Positions 8,251 to 17,013 of a stretch of 33,640 nt of DNA are shown piece after piece. The DNA comes from an uncultured Pelagibacteraceae bacterium (GTDB lineage: Bacteria; Pseudomonadota; Alphaproteobacteria; Pelagibacterales; Pelagibacteraceae). How positions within the stretch are numbered: position 1 is the first letter of the stretch; each line of letters opens with the position of its first letter. The stretch spans positions 1 through 33,640 of the forward strand of contig CACEHK010000010.1 in the NCBI GenBank assembly GCA_902559305.1. The letters run 5' to 3'. The notes below the pieces were generated by a model, which had not been told where the DNA came from, made no database searches, and saw only the letters and a list, made by a program, of their open reading frames with translations. The position numbers and the translations under genes are program-made.

Positions 8251-9930
8251 TTATTGAACTGTTTTAACAGCTGTTCTTTTCATAATAACATACTGTTGTG
8301 CCATTGTTAAAACGTTGTTGACTGTCCAATAAATTACAAGACCAGATGGGAAAGGCGCCAATATTACAGTTAAAAAAAGTGGAAAGAACATAAATATTTT
8401 TGCTTGTATTGGGTCTGGAGGCGTAGGGTTAAGTTTTTGTTGTAAATACATTGAAACTCCCATTAAACAAGGCCAAGCACCTATCAACAAAAATGATGGT
8501 GGATCCCAGGGTATAATCCCAAATAAATTAAAAATTGAAGTAGGATCTCTTTCTGATAAATCTTGTATCCATCCAAAAAAAGGCTGATGTCTCATTTCTA
8601 TAGTCACGAATAACATCTTATAGATTGCAAAAAAGAACGGTATTTGAATTAAAATTGGCAAACAACCTGAAAGAGGATTGATTTTTTCTTTTTTATATAA
8701 TGCCATCATTTCTTGCTGTAACTTTACCTTGTCTTCTTTATGAAGATCTTTTAATCTTGTCATTTCTGGCTGAAGTACTTTCATTTTTGCCATTGATCTA
8801 AACGAGTAGTTTGCAAGTGGAAAAAATGCCAATCTAATACAAAATGTAATTAAAACGATTGCTATTCCAAAATTACCAGAAATTTTGAAAAAGTAATCTA
8901 TAGCAAAGAATAACGGTTTAACTATAAAATAAAACCATCCCCAGTCTATAGCTAAATCAAATTTATCTATTTTTAAACTTTCTGCATATCCATCAATAAC
9001 GCTTACTTCTTTAGCAGCTATAATAATTTTAATATTATTTGATTTGATTTCATTTGCCCCCACCTCAGTAGGTTTTGTTTCAATAAAATTTGCCTTAAAT
9101 TTATTTTTAAATTCGAAATCTGCTTTGAATTCCTTACTTTTTTCAGGAACTAAACTAGTTATCCAATATTTATCAGTAATCCCAAGCCATCCTTTTTCTG
9201 CAGTTATTGAGTATTTTTTTTCCTCTATATCATCATAATCTTGTTCTATTAGTTGATCGTCAAATACTCCAAGAAGACCTTCGTGAAGAATATAGAAATT
9301 TGTTACTTTTGGAGCTTTATTTCTAACAATTTGACCATATGGATAAAAATTATATTTTTTTTCTGTTGTATTTTTTATTAATTGATCAACCGAAAATAAA
9401 TATTCGTTGTCTATGCTTATTTTTTTTTCAAATATTATTCCTTGATTATTTTTCCATCTAAGCTTAATTGGTGAATTAGGTGTTAATTTATTAGTTCCTA
9501 CAACTTCCCAAACCGTTTTACTATTTGGTACATCAATATTATCACTACTAGTTGCCCAGCCAGTTTCAACATAATATCCACTATTTAAATTTCGAGGGTT
9601 TAATAAAACTACTTGATCACTTCCATTTAAAGTTTCAGTATATTTTTTAAATATTAAATCATCAATTGCAGCACCTTTCAAAGATATTGATCCTTTAATA
9701 CTAATATTTTCAAACTCTATTCTTTGATTTTTAGATTTTGCTTCATCTCTTGAAATCTCTAATACTTTTTCTTCTATTTCAAGGCTTGGTGCTTCAGTGA
9801 TCTTTTCAGATTGATTTTTTTCTTCTTGGACTTTTTTTATTTCCTTTGGGCTCGGTGCAAAAAAAAGGCTGTAGAGAATAATTACTGCTGCGCTAAGTGA
9901 AATTGCTGCTATAACATTTTTTGAATCCAT
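8251..9930 (-). CDS. yidC: Membrane protein insertase YidC
   Basis: YidC inserts and folds inner-membrane proteins, alone or with SecYEG. The 559-aa protein has the Gram-negative layout: one N-terminal membrane helix (about 7-26), a large periplasmic beta domain to about residue 325, then five C-terminal membrane segments. The insertase core carries the conserved arginine in FCIRLAFFPL, the cytoplasmic hairpin with QPEMTRLKD, and the segment FPSGLVIYWTVNN. It follows yidD by a single-base junction in the rpmH-rnpA-yidD-yidC order. Identification is secure. Confidence 0.97.
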   Translation of the reverse strand: MDSKNVIAAISLSAAVIILYSLFFAPSPKEIKKVQEEKNQSEKITEAPSLEIEEKVLEISRDEAKSKNQRIEFENISIKGSISLKGAAIDDLIFKKYTETLNGSDQVVLLNPRNLNSGYYVETGWATSSDNIDVPNSKTVWEVVGTNKLTPNSPIKLRWKNNQGIIFEKKISIDNEYLFSVDQLIKNTTEKKYNFYPYGQIVRNKAPKVTNFYILHEGLLGVFDDQLIEQDYDDIEEKKYSITAEKGWLGITDKYWITSLVPEKSKEFKADFEFKNKFKANFIETKPTEVGANEIKSNNIKIIIAAKEVSVIDGYAESLKIDKFDLAIDWGWFYFIVKPLFFAIDYFFKISGNFGIAIVLITFCIRLAFFPLANYSFRSMAKMKVLQPEMTRLKDLHKEDKVKLQQEMMALYKKEKINPLSGCLPILIQIPFFFAIYKMLFVTIEMRHQPFFGWIQDLSERDPTSIFNLFGIIPWDPPSFLLIGAWPCLMGVSMYLQQKLNPTPPDPIQAKIFMFFPLFLTVILAPFPSGLVIYWTVNNVLTMAQQYVIMKRTAVKTVQ

Positions 9931-10176
9931 TTAGTTTCTCTTTTTTTTTACCGGATCATATCCATCGCCACCCCCTAATATTTTAATTGGATGGCATGTT
10001 AAAATTCTTTTTGTACCCATTATAAAACCCTTTAAAATTCCAAATTCTTTAATGCAATCAATAAAATATTCAGAGCAGGTAGGAAGATATCTACAATTAT
10101 TTCCCAGTATAGGAGATATAACAAATTGATAAATTTTTATTAATGAGATTATAATTTGTGAAAAAATTTTTATCAT
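9931..10176 (-). CDS. yidD: Membrane protein insertion efficiency factor YidD
   Basis: This small membrane-associated protein (81 aa) assists YidC-dependent insertion. It has an N-terminal amphipathic helix (IIISLIKIYQFVISP) and the family motif NCRYLPTCSEYFIDCI with its three cysteines, followed by the GGGDGYDPV tail. It overlaps rnpA by 4 bases and abuts yidC, the usual order. Some lineages annotate this as a haemolysin-like DUF37 protein. Confidence 0.95.
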   Translation of the reverse strand: MIKIFSQIIISLIKIYQFVISPILGNNCRYLPTCSEYFIDCIKEFGILKGFIMGTKRILTCHPIKILGGGDGYDPVKKKRN

Positions 10177-10514
10177 TTTATTTTTTTACAATCTTTTAAT
10201 AAAGCATCTTTAATTTCAGAATACTTTGCATTGATAATTTCTTTTTTTGTAATTAATAAATAAGAATAGGTTAAATTTATTTTTGAAATTTTTATTATTT
10301 GATTCATTATATTTTTAAGTCTTCTTTTTATTTTATTTCTTTTAACAGCATTTCCTAATTTTTTTTGTGCAACAAAACTAATATTTAAATTTTTATTACT
10401 TTTACCAGAAAGATTTTTGAAGAAAATAGTTAGATATTTATTAGAAATTTTCTTACCTTTTAAAAGTGACTTAAAATCTTCATTTTTTGAAAGACTTAAA
10501 ATCATTTTTTTCAT
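10173..10514 (-). CDS. rnpA: Ribonuclease P protein component
   Basis: This is the protein subunit of RNase P, which matures tRNA 5' ends. The basic 113-aa protein contains the RNR signature as [14 protein letters not shown] (residues about 75-88), preceded by the FVAQKKLG strand. Its ATG overlaps the rpmH stop codon in the form ATGA, so the two are probably translationally coupled. Identity is supported by both motif and position. Confidence 0.95.
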   Translation of the reverse strand: MKKMILSLSKNEDFKSLLKGKKISNKYLTIFFKNLSGKSNKNLNISFVAQKKLGNAVKRNKIKRRLKNIMNQIIKISKINLTYSYLLITKKEIINAKYSEIKDALLKDCKKIK

Positions 10515-10648
10515 TTAGTAGTAAGTTTTCTTCTCCCTTTTTTTCTTCGCCTACTCAAAAGAGACCTTCCACCTTTGGTCTTCATTTTTGATCTAAATCC
10601 CAATCTACGGGCTCTTACTAACTTACTTGGTGAATATGTTCTTTTCAT
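10511..10648 (-). CDS. rpmH: 50S ribosomal protein L34
   Basis: This is a 45-aa ribosomal protein. Translation from ATG 10648 gives [18 protein letters not shown], then [17 protein letters not shown] and a basic tail [10 protein letters not shown]. This is the L34 pattern (KRTYxPSxxxRxRxxGFR...GRxxLxxRRxKGRxxL). The stop TGA (10511-10513) overlaps the rnpA start. It heads the minus-strand run down to the SET-domain gene. The 84 bases upstream are shared with the divergent TVP38 gene and must hold the promoters of both; I could not pick a convincing -10/-35 pair. Confidence 0.96.
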   Translation of the reverse strand: MKRTYSPSKLVRARRLGFRSKMKTKGGRSLLSRRRKKGRRKLTTK

Positions 10649-10732
10649 AATAACTTAATAAAATGTATTTAAAATTTCGGTAGTTATAAGAAATAAGTGT
10701 AATAAAGTACAGTTAATTTTAAAAATTAATGT

Positions 10733-11452
10733 ATGAAAAAAGACAAAAAAATTAAAATATATTTAGCATTAATTTATATAGTAATTTTAACATTATTTTT
10801 GACACTGTTTTTTAACAACTATTCAATAAACGAGATTACAAGTTATGATTTTTTAAAAGAAAATAGAACAAGCTTGATAGCCTTAAAAGAAAATAATTAC
10901 TATCTATCATCTATTTTATTTGTCTTAATAACCATAATTTGGATTTTACTTTTAGGTTTTGGTTCACCGATAATGATAGTTGCAGGTTTTTTGTTTGGAA
11001 AATGGTTTGGTTCATTTTTAGGCATTATCGGAATAACTTTTGGCTCAACAATTTTATATTTATTAGCAAATTATTTTTTTAAGGATGTTATTGAGGAGAA
11101 ATTTGGCAAAAAATTTTCAAATATTCACGAAAAGTTTAAAAAAAATGAATTTTTATATTTTATAATATATAGATTTGTTGGTGGTATTCCAATGCAAATT
11201 CAGAATCTGATACCAATAATATTTAATGTAAAATTAAAAAACTATTTTTTTGGATCACTTATAGGAATGACTCCCCAAATATTTATTTGGAGTTCATTTG
11301 GCAGTGGAATAGAAAAGGTAATTGATCAAAATACAATCGCACCTTCAATAATTGATCTAATTTTTTTCCCAGATATATATATTCCTTTAATTGGTTTTTT
11401 TATTTTATTAATATCAGCACTAATTATTAAAAAATTTTTTTTTAATAATTAA
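10733..11452 (+). CDS. TVP38/TMEM64 family (VTT-domain) inner-membrane protein
   Basis: This is a 239-aa polytopic membrane protein with helices at about 9-28 and 58-80, further helices across 85-115, 130-185 and 205-235. The VTT/SNARE-associated signature is visible as GFGSPIMIVAGFLFG followed by GSFLGIIGITFGST, and the mid-domain contains FIIYRFVGGIPMQIQN, the arginine-containing re-entrant loop shared with DedA-type proteins. Members are putative lipid scramblases or transporters; the substrate is not known. It is divergent from rpmH and ends one base before the convergent SDR/membrane fusion gene. Confidence 0.85.
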   Translation: MKKDKKIKIYLALIYIVILTLFLTLFFNNYSINEITSYDFLKENRTSLIALKENNYYLSSILFVLITIIWILLLGFGSPIMIVAGFLFGKWFGSFLGIIGITFGSTILYLLANYFFKDVIEEKFGKKFSNIHEKFKKNEFLYFIIYRFVGGIPMQIQNLIPIIFNVKLKNYFFGSLIGMTPQIFIWSSFGSGIEKVIDQNTIAPSIIDLIFFPDIYIPLIGFFILLISALIIKKFFFNN

Positions 11453-13585
11453 TTAATTCAGCAGAATTTTAACTACTTTGTAAGGGATTCTGTATCCAGG
11501 AAAAGAAGCAACATCTCCAGTAATTACAGTTTTCGGGTTCCATCCGAAACAAAAAATTATTATTATAAAAATAAAAATCTTTTTATTTATTTTTTTAAAT
11601 AAACTTCTTTCTAAGAATTTTTCTGAAAGAAAAATAAAATTATTTTTATATAAAAAAACAAATATAATTATAGAAAATACGTAACTTATATTAACCCACC
11701 TTCCCCAGTCATATCCCATAGCAAAAAGTAAAATTACTGGTGATAACAATATTAAGAAAGGTATTAAAAGATTATCAAAATTTTTAAAAAAAATTATTTT
11801 AACCTTTAGTTTGGAATTAAATAATAAGATAAATAATGGACCAAATCCAATTAATATTATTAAAAAATATCTTAAAAATATTTCAAATGAATACTTTCCA
11901 AAATTACCTTGAAATTGCTGATAAATTGAAGATTTACTTTTTAAAAGTTCACAAGACATATAACAATTTTCATTGAAATTATTTTTAAGAGAGTTAACCA
12001 TTAAACTGTGAGCCTCTTCTGAAATTGGATTTAAAACTATATATGTAAGAAGAATTAAAGAAGGTATATAAGATACAAAAACAAAAAAAATCTTTTTGTT
12101 TAATGTTGTAATTTTATTTTCAACTAAATCTAAAAAAATAAAAAAGAAAAGAAAAAAAATAACTGGCTCCCATATCAATATAGCTATGGGAAAAATAAAT
12201 AATTTGTATAGAAATTTAAATTTTTTGCTGTTTAAAGAAATAAAAGTATAGGATATTAAATAAATAAATATAAAAATTTCCTTTCTTGCTAATACTTCAA
12301 TTTCAGCTACAGGATATAAAATGAAAATAGGTGTAAAAATAGACAAAATAAAAATTTTATTAAATTTTAAGTTTTTAAAAAAATTAAATAGTAATAAAAA
12401 ATAAATTCCTACGGTAAGTGTTTGAAAAACTAAAATTACATCTCTCAAATTTAAGAATAACAAATTCGACAAATATATTGATATTTGACCTATGAGACCT
12501 CTTTTTGTAAATCCTCCTTCATAATTAATTATCCATTCAGATATTGTTGAATCATTTCCAACATTATGTTTTTGATACAAAAAGAATGTAGCAAATAAAA
12601 ATAATATTAATAAATAGTTTAAAAAATAATTGTTAATGTTTTTTTCATTAATGTAATGATTTATTAGTTTAAATATTAGTTTTTTTCCAAAGATCTTATC
12701 ATTTCTTTTTAACTTGTTTCTTTTAAGACACGATAAATAATTAGACTTTTTTGAAATTGAATCAGCTTTTCTTATAAACTTCTTATCTGTAATAATATAA
12801 TCTGTATATTTTAAATTAAAATGATCAAAGGCATACTTCAACATTTGTTTTGCTGAAAAATATTTACCATTTGATAAAATAAAATCTTGAGGTTTTTTTT
12901 TTATAAATTTTAGTAAGTACTCACACTGTTCATCACACCAATTCCACTCTCTACCTATATTAATATTTCCAAACTTTGTTTTTAATTTTTTTCTATCTGC
13001 CTTTATTGCTGCCATACAAATTTTAGGGATTAAATAATTTTTGGGCCTGTAATAGGATTCTGTATTAAAAATAATTGCGTTATAAGTATTTAAATTATAT
13101 TTTTCTCTATATATCTTTGTCAAATTATGTGCCTTTAATTTTGCCAAACCATATGGACTAATAGGTTTTTTTTTACTGTATAAATTAATTTTATTTTTAA
13201 ATTTACCAAAAATTTCACAGGATGAAAAATTAATGAACTTTGTTTCTAAATTATTTTTTTTTATGATTTCTAAGAAATTTTTACAGCCGTTATAATTACT
13301 CAACATCGTTTCCTTTTTTAAAAAAAATGATTTACCAGGAGAACTTTGTCCAGCTAAAAAAAAAATTATATTTGGTTTATTTTTAATTATCAATTTTTCT
13401 ATTTGTTTTTTATTTAATATATTAAGCTTTTTTATTTCAAATCTTTTTTGATTAAATTTACTTTTTGCTTTTGCAAGTGATCTTGAGGTTATTAAAATTT
13501 TATTTTTTTTTTTTATTAATTGTTCTGATATTGAAAGGCCAAATTGACCAGTACCCCCTACGATTATTGCATTAAGTTTTTCCAT
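11453..13585 (-). CDS. SDR sugar-nucleotide dehydratase/epimerase fused in frame to a polytopic membrane protein
   Basis: The 710-aa frame joins two proteins that each look complete. Residues 1 to about 317 form an extended SDR like GDP-mannose 4,6-dehydratase: GGTGQFG (NAD(P)-binding, 10-16), FFLAGQSSPG, SSCEIFG and catalytic SPYGLAK. From about 320 on there are some ten membrane helices, with a YEGGFTKRGLIGQ motif after the first; such proteins occur in polysaccharide loci as polymerase- or transferase-like components. The junction lies on a run of seven A (12639-12645, minus strand). One extra A would end the SDR at codon 317 with TAA and start a 398-aa membrane protein at the ATG at 12648. 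The fusion may therefore be an indel. The start lies only 18 bases from the divergent glycosyltransferase. Confidence 0.75.
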   Translation of the reverse strand: MEKLNAIIVGGTGQFGLSISEQLIKKKNKILITSRSLAKAKSKFNQKRFEIKKLNILNKKQIEKLIIKNKPNIIFFLAGQSSPGKSFFLKKETMLSNYNGCKNFLEIIKKNNLETKFINFSSCEIFGKFKNKINLYSKKKPISPYGLAKLKAHNLTKIYREKYNLNTYNAIIFNTESYYRPKNYLIPKICMAAIKADRKKLKTKFGNINIGREWNWCDEQCEYLLKFIKKKPQDFILSNGKYFSAKQMLKYAFDHFNLKYTDYIITDKKFIRKADSISKKSNYLSCLKRNKLKRNDKIFGKKLIFKLINHYINEKNINNYFLNYLLILFLFATFFLYQKHNVGNDSTISEWIINYEGGFTKRGLIGQISIYLSNLLFLNLRDVILVFQTLTVGIYFLLLFNFFKNLKFNKIFILSIFTPIFILYPVAEIEVLARKEIFIFIYLISYTFISLNSKKFKFLYKLFIFPIAILIWEPVIFFLFFFIFLDLVENKITTLNKKIFFVFVSYIPSLILLTYIVLNPISEEAHSLMVNSLKNNFNENCYMSCELLKSKSSIYQQFQGNFGKYSFEIFLRYFLIILIGFGPLFILLFNSKLKVKIIFFKNFDNLLIPFLILLSPVILLFAMGYDWGRWVNISYVFSIIIFVFLYKNNFIFLSEKFLERSLFKKINKKIFIFIIIIFCFGWNPKTVITGDVASFPGYRIPYKVVKILLN

Positions 13586-13603
13586 GATATAATCAGTTAT
13601 ATA

Positions 13604-14318
13604 ATGTTAAGTAAAAAAAAAGTATTAATATTTACTGCAACTTATAATGAAAAAGAGAATATAGAAAATCTTATTCATTCTATTATTATTAATAATAGTG
13701 ATGTAGATATTTTAATAATTGATGATAGATCACCAGATTTTACATATAAACAAATCCAAAATTTACAGAATAAATATAAAAATATATTTTTAAAAATTAG
13801 GGACTCTAAGTTAGGCTTAGATACAGCCCATAAAGAAGCATATGATTATGCTATATCGAATAATTATGATTATCTTATTACGATGGATGCGGACCTATCT
13901 CACAATCCAAATGAAATAAATAATTTTATTAAACTTTTAAACGATTATCCTTTTGTAATTGGCTCAAGATATGCAAAGGGAGGCAAATGTATGATGACAG
14001 GTAGTAGACTAATTATGAGTAAGCTTGGTAATAAATTAATAAAAAAAGTTTTAAAAATAAATTCTAGTGAATTTACTACTTCTTATAGAGGTTTTAATTT
14101 AGAAAAACTTAAAAAGTTTCACTTAAATGATGTCAAAAATAAAGGTTATAGTTTTTTTTATGGGAACCCTATTCGAACTGGATCAACTTGGATATGAAAT
14201 TAAGGAAATTCCTATAACTTTTCAGGATAGGAAAAAAGGTGTTTCAAAAATTCCTAAAATAGAAATATTAAGAACATTAAAAAATCTATTAATTTTATTT
14301 GTTAAAAAAAATTTTTAA
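13604..14318 (+). pseudogene. GT2 glycosyltransferase (dolichyl/polyprenyl-phosphate mannosyltransferase-like), frameshifted
   Basis: The N-terminal GT-A domain is clear: FTATYNEKENIENL (10-23), VDILIIDDRSPD (34-45), the metal-binding DAD (95-97) in MDADLSHNP, and GSRYAKGG (120-127). This matches family GT2 enzymes that load mannose or a similar sugar on a polyprenyl phosphate. At the T8 run 14152-14159 the frame shifts. The first frame ends at 14197 in unrelated residues. With seven T the protein continues SFFMGTLFELDQLGYEIKEI and ends at 14318 with the family tail (237 aa in all). It may be a real pseudogene, a slippage-rescued or phase-variable gene, or a sequencing error. I start at ATG 13604, since the longer frame would run into the divergent gene. 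Confidence 0.8.
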
Positions 14319-14324
14319 TTCAAA

Positions 14325-14398
14325 TGGTGCCCCCACCAAGAATCGAACTTGAAATTTAACCTTACCATGGTCACGTTATACCATTTAACTATAGAGGC
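14325..14398 (-). tRNA. tRNA-Thr (anticodon GGT)
   Basis: The minus strand folds into a full cloverleaf of 74 bases with encoded CCA. The acceptor GCCTCTA pairs with TGGGGGC (two G-U pairs), the discriminator is A, the D stem is GTTA/TAAC with G18G19 present, the anticodon stem is TGACC/GGTTA with loop ATGGTAA giving anticodon GGT, and the T stem is TCAAG/CTTGG with the normal loop TTCGATT. It reads ACC and ACU. It stands alone, convergent with the end of the glycosyltransferase gene. Confidence 0.95.
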
Positions 14399-14411
14399 AG
14401 TAATAATCAGC

Positions 14412-14439
14412 ATCTTAGTGTATAAATTTAAATTTTCAA
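14412..14439 (-). promoter_or_regulatory. Probable sigma-70 promoter of tRNA-Thr
   Basis: On the minus strand a -35-like TTGAAA (14434-14439) is followed after 16 bases by a -10-like TAAGAT (14412-14417). The predicted start would be near 14405, seven bases before the tRNA 5' end at 14398, which suits a stable-RNA gene. It is assigned by pattern only in an AT-rich region. Confidence 0.5.
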
Positions 14440-14495
14440 ATTATTGCCATTTTTTTTTATTAAAAAACAGGCTATATCATATTTAAGGAAATGTT

Positions 14496-14696
14496 ATGGG
14501 AATTCATTACGATTACAAAAGTACACGAGGCGCAAAGGCAATGGAAAAGCAGGCAAAGAGAGAGAAAAAGCTTGCTGAGAAAAGAGCAAAAAAACAGGCC
14601 AAAGCAGGTTTGCCAAAAGAAAAAGAGCAAGATAAAACTATTCCATTAGATCAGGTTATTACGTTGGCCCACCTTACTGATCCAGATAAAAAATAA
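14496..14696 (+). CDS. Small lysine/alanine-rich hypothetical protein
   Basis: The 66-aa protein has a highly charged helical middle (AMEKQAKREKKLAEKRAKKQ) and an acidic tail ending in LAHLTDPDKK. A Shine-Dalgarno-like AAGGAA lies at 14485-14490, 5 bases before the ATG, and the stop codon abuts the next small gene, so it appears genuinely translated. I do not recognise a named family with confidence. The basic helix suggests RNA or ribosome contact, which is only a guess. It heads the run leading to dcd and murA. Confidence 0.7.
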   Translation: MGIHYDYKSTRGAKAMEKQAKREKKLAEKRAKKQAKAGLPKEKEQDKTIPLDQVITLAHLTDPDKK

Positions 14697-14798
14697 ATGA
14701 ATAAAAAAGATAAGATTAGTAAATTAGAAATTGCGTTAAAGAGAAATTTAAAAAAGAGAAAAGTTTTCCAAAAAAAACAAAAAAATAAAAAAAACTAA
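14697..14798 (+). CDS. Very small basic protein (33 aa)
   Basis: An ATG directly follows the TAA of the previous gene, and the frame runs 33 codons: [20 protein letters not shown], then [13 protein letters not shown]. Its TAA shares one base with the dcd ATG (TAATG). The start-stop junctions on both sides indicate translational coupling rather than chance. The middle ([13 protein letters not shown]) resembles small basic proteins found near murA in other alphaproteobacteria, as far as I recall, but I cannot name a family. Confidence 0.6.
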   Translation: MNKKDKISKLEIALKRNLKKRKVFQKKQKNKKN

Positions 14799-15352
14799 TG
14801 TCTGTCCAATCTGATAAATGGATTAAGAAAATGGCAAAAGAGCATGCCATGATATCCCCATTTGAAGAAGAGCAAGTTAGAGGAAATAAAATATCATTTG
14901 GTACTTCAAGCTATGGTTATGATGCTCGTGTAAATTCAGAGTTTAAAATATTTACCAATGTAAATTCTGAGATAGTAGATCCAAAAAATTTTAAACCTGC
15001 AAGTTTTGTTTCTAAAACTGGATCAGAGTGTATTATACCTCCAAATTCTTTTGCCTTAGCAAGTACAGTAGAATTTTTTAAAATTCCAAAGGATGTTTTG
15101 GTAATTTGTCTAGGTAAATCTACATATGCCAGGTGTGGTATAATTGTAAATGTTACTCCTTTAGAGCCAGGATGGGAAGGACATGTTACACTTGAATTTT
15201 CAAACACAACTCCATTACCTGCAAAAATTTATGCTAATGAAGGTGTTGCTCAATTCATATTTTTAAAAGGAAATGAAGTCCCAGAAGTGACATATGCTGA
15301 TAGAAAAGGAAAGTATATGGGTCAAACAGGAGTAACTTTACCTAAAGTTTAA
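14798..15352 (+). CDS. dcd: dCTP deaminase
   Basis: The enzyme deaminates dCTP to dUTP, feeding dTMP synthesis. The 184-aa protein carries the family motifs: SSYGYDARV near the N terminus, [10 protein letters not shown] (nucleotide-phosphate contacts, about 105-114), and [15 protein letters not shown] with the catalytic glutamate region. A C-terminal YMGQTGV segment closes the active site of a neighbouring subunit in the trimer. It is followed 2 bases later by murA. Identification is secure. Confidence 0.96.
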   Translation: MSVQSDKWIKKMAKEHAMISPFEEEQVRGNKISFGTSSYGYDARVNSEFKIFTNVNSEIVDPKNFKPASFVSKTGSECIIPPNSFALASTVEFFKIPKDVLVICLGKSTYARCGIIVNVTPLEPGWEGHVTLEFSNTTPLPAKIYANEGVAQFIFLKGNEVPEVTYADRKGKYMGQTGVTLPKV

Positions 15353-15354
15353 TA

Positions 15355-16614
15355 ATGGATAAATTAGAAGTTTTCGGAGGAAGAAAGCTCAAGGGAAATG
15401 TCCGCATCTCAGGCTCTAAGAATGCTGCACTACCAATTTTAGCAGCAAGTATTTTATCAAATAAAAAAATTATTTTAAACAATCTTCCCAATGTAAAAGA
15501 TATTAAAACAATGATAAAATTATTGGAGTCGATTGGATCTAAGGTAAAATATACAAAAAAAAAAAATTCATTAATAATAGAAAAGAAAAATAAAATAAAA
15601 ACTTTTGCATCCTATAATTTAGTGAAGACAATGAGGGCTGGTATTCTTGTATTAGGACCAATGTTAGCAAGATATGGAAAAGCAAAGGTTTCTACTCCTG
15701 GAGGTTGCTCTATTGGGGTTAGACCCATAGATATACATTTAAAAGCTTTAGCAAAACTAGGTGTAAATTATAAAATAGTTGATGGCTATGTTTATGCAAA
15801 TTCAAAAAAAAAATTAAAGGGTGCAAAAATAAAATTCTCCAAAATATCAGTAGGAGCAACAGAAAATTTAGTTATAGCGTCATCTATGGCTGAGGGCACT
15901 ACTATTTTATCTAACTGTGCCATTGAACCTGAAATAAAAGATTTAATTAATTTCATTAATTCTATGGGGGGAAAAATAAGGTGGATAGGAAAAAGAACTT
16001 TAAAAATTCAAGGAGTAAATAATCTTAATGAAACTAACTACACTATAATGCCTGATAGAATTGAAGCAGGTACATATTTAATCGCTGCTGCGGTCACTGA
16101 AGGTAAATTGAAAATATTAGGAATTAATCCTAATATCATAAGGACAGAAATAGAAATATTTAAAAAACTAGGCTTAAAAATAAAAATTGAAAAAAATCAA
16201 ATTAATATCTTTGGAAGTAAAGATATAAAAAGTATTAATTTAAAAACTTCACCTTATCCAGGATTTCCAACAGACTTACAAGCGCAACTAATGGTATTGT
16301 TATGTAAAAGTAAAAAACTTTCAATAATCAGCGAAGAAATTTTTGAGAATAGGTTTATGCATGTTGCTGAACTTAATCGAATGGGTGCTAAAATAAAATC
16401 AAAAGGAAATAAAGCATTCATTGAAGGTAATACAAACTTTAAATCAGCAGAATTGATGGCTACAGATTTAAGGGCATCAGCCTCGTTAATTCTTGCCGCA
16501 CTAATAGCAAAAGGAAAAACAACAATTAATAGAATATATCATCTAGACAGAGGTTATGAAGAGATAGAAAAAAAATTGAAAAAAGTAGGGGCCAAAATAA
16601 GAAGAGTTTCTTAA
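15355..16614 (+). CDS. murA: UDP-N-acetylglucosamine 1-carboxyvinyltransferase
   Basis: MurA adds enolpyruvate to UDP-GlcNAc, the first committed step of peptidoglycan synthesis. Family features are the N-terminal GSKNAALPILAA (20-31, catalytic Lys22), the loop TPGGCSIGVRP with Cys118 (the PEP- and fosfomycin-reactive cysteine), PDRIEAGTY, and FPTDLQAQ near 303. At 419 aa it is full length. It precedes the DUF2948 gene and hisD, an order typical of alphaproteobacteria. Confidence 0.97.
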   Translation: MDKLEVFGGRKLKGNVRISGSKNAALPILAASILSNKKIILNNLPNVKDIKTMIKLLESIGSKVKYTKKKNSLIIEKKNKIKTFASYNLVKTMRAGILVLGPMLARYGKAKVSTPGGCSIGVRPIDIHLKALAKLGVNYKIVDGYVYANSKKKLKGAKIKFSKISVGATENLVIASSMAEGTTILSNCAIEPEIKDLINFINSMGGKIRWIGKRTLKIQGVNNLNETNYTIMPDRIEAGTYLIAAAVTEGKLKILGINPNIIRTEIEIFKKLGLKIKIEKNQINIFGSKDIKSINLKTSPYPGFPTDLQAQLMVLLCKSKKLSIISEEIFENRFMHVAELNRMGAKIKSKGNKAFIEGNTNFKSAELMATDLRASASLILAALIAKGKTTINRIYHLDRGYEEIEKKLKKVGAKIRRVS

Positions 16615-17013
16615 ATGAGTCAGAAAAAATATCTTGCAAAAATTATAGCAAAAGACCCAAATGGTTTGCAAGTAATATCTGCCTGTTGTTCAGAAGGAAA
16701 AGTAAAAGTTGATGAGATTAAATTTTTAAAAAAAAATAAATTATTTTTACTATCGATAGAGAGACTAAATAAAGAAAAAGACAAAGATAAAAAAATCAAA
16801 AGTATTTGCAAATTTGAATTTGTGGATATAGTAAAATCAAAAAACATTGATCAAAATGATAAGAATAACATTTTAGAACTGTTGGCAATTGACCTTTTTA
16901 AACAAGGGCAAAATTTTGAGATTACTCTTTTATTTAATAATAATGCATTTATAACGTTATCCACAGAGGTTTTGGAAATTACACTTGAGGATCAAAATAA
17001 AATAAATGATTAA
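16615..17013 (+). CDS. DUF2948 family protein
   Basis: This is a 132-aa protein of unknown function. The pattern of an ISACCSEGKVKVDEI N-terminal stretch, a central FEFVDIVKSKNI strand and a C-terminal ITLSTEVLEITLED strand fits DUF2948, a family largely confined to alphaproteobacteria and usually encoded between murA and hisD, exactly as here. It abuts murA and overlaps hisD by 8 bases. No catalytic motif is visible. Confidence 0.8.
   Translation: MSQKKYLAKIIAKDPNGLQVISACCSEGKVKVDEIKFLKKNKLFLLSIERLNKEKDKDKKIKSICKFEFVDIVKSKNIDQNDKNNILELLAIDLFKQGQNFEITLLFNNNAFITLSTEVLEITLEDQNKIND

Noticed and set aside
14444-14478. TTGCCA and TATATC as a promoter for the small gene at 14496
   Set aside because: The spacing is 23 bases, too long for a sigma-70 promoter.
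14917-15207. A 96-codon minus-strand frame inside dcd
   Set aside because: It lies opposite the conserved core of dCTP deaminase and is a shadow frame.
16957-16965. Perfect DnaA-box sequence inside the DUF2948 gene; another at 32618-32626 inside rpsA
   Set aside because: Both are within conserved coding sequence and are readily explained by codon use; I see no cluster that would suggest an origin.
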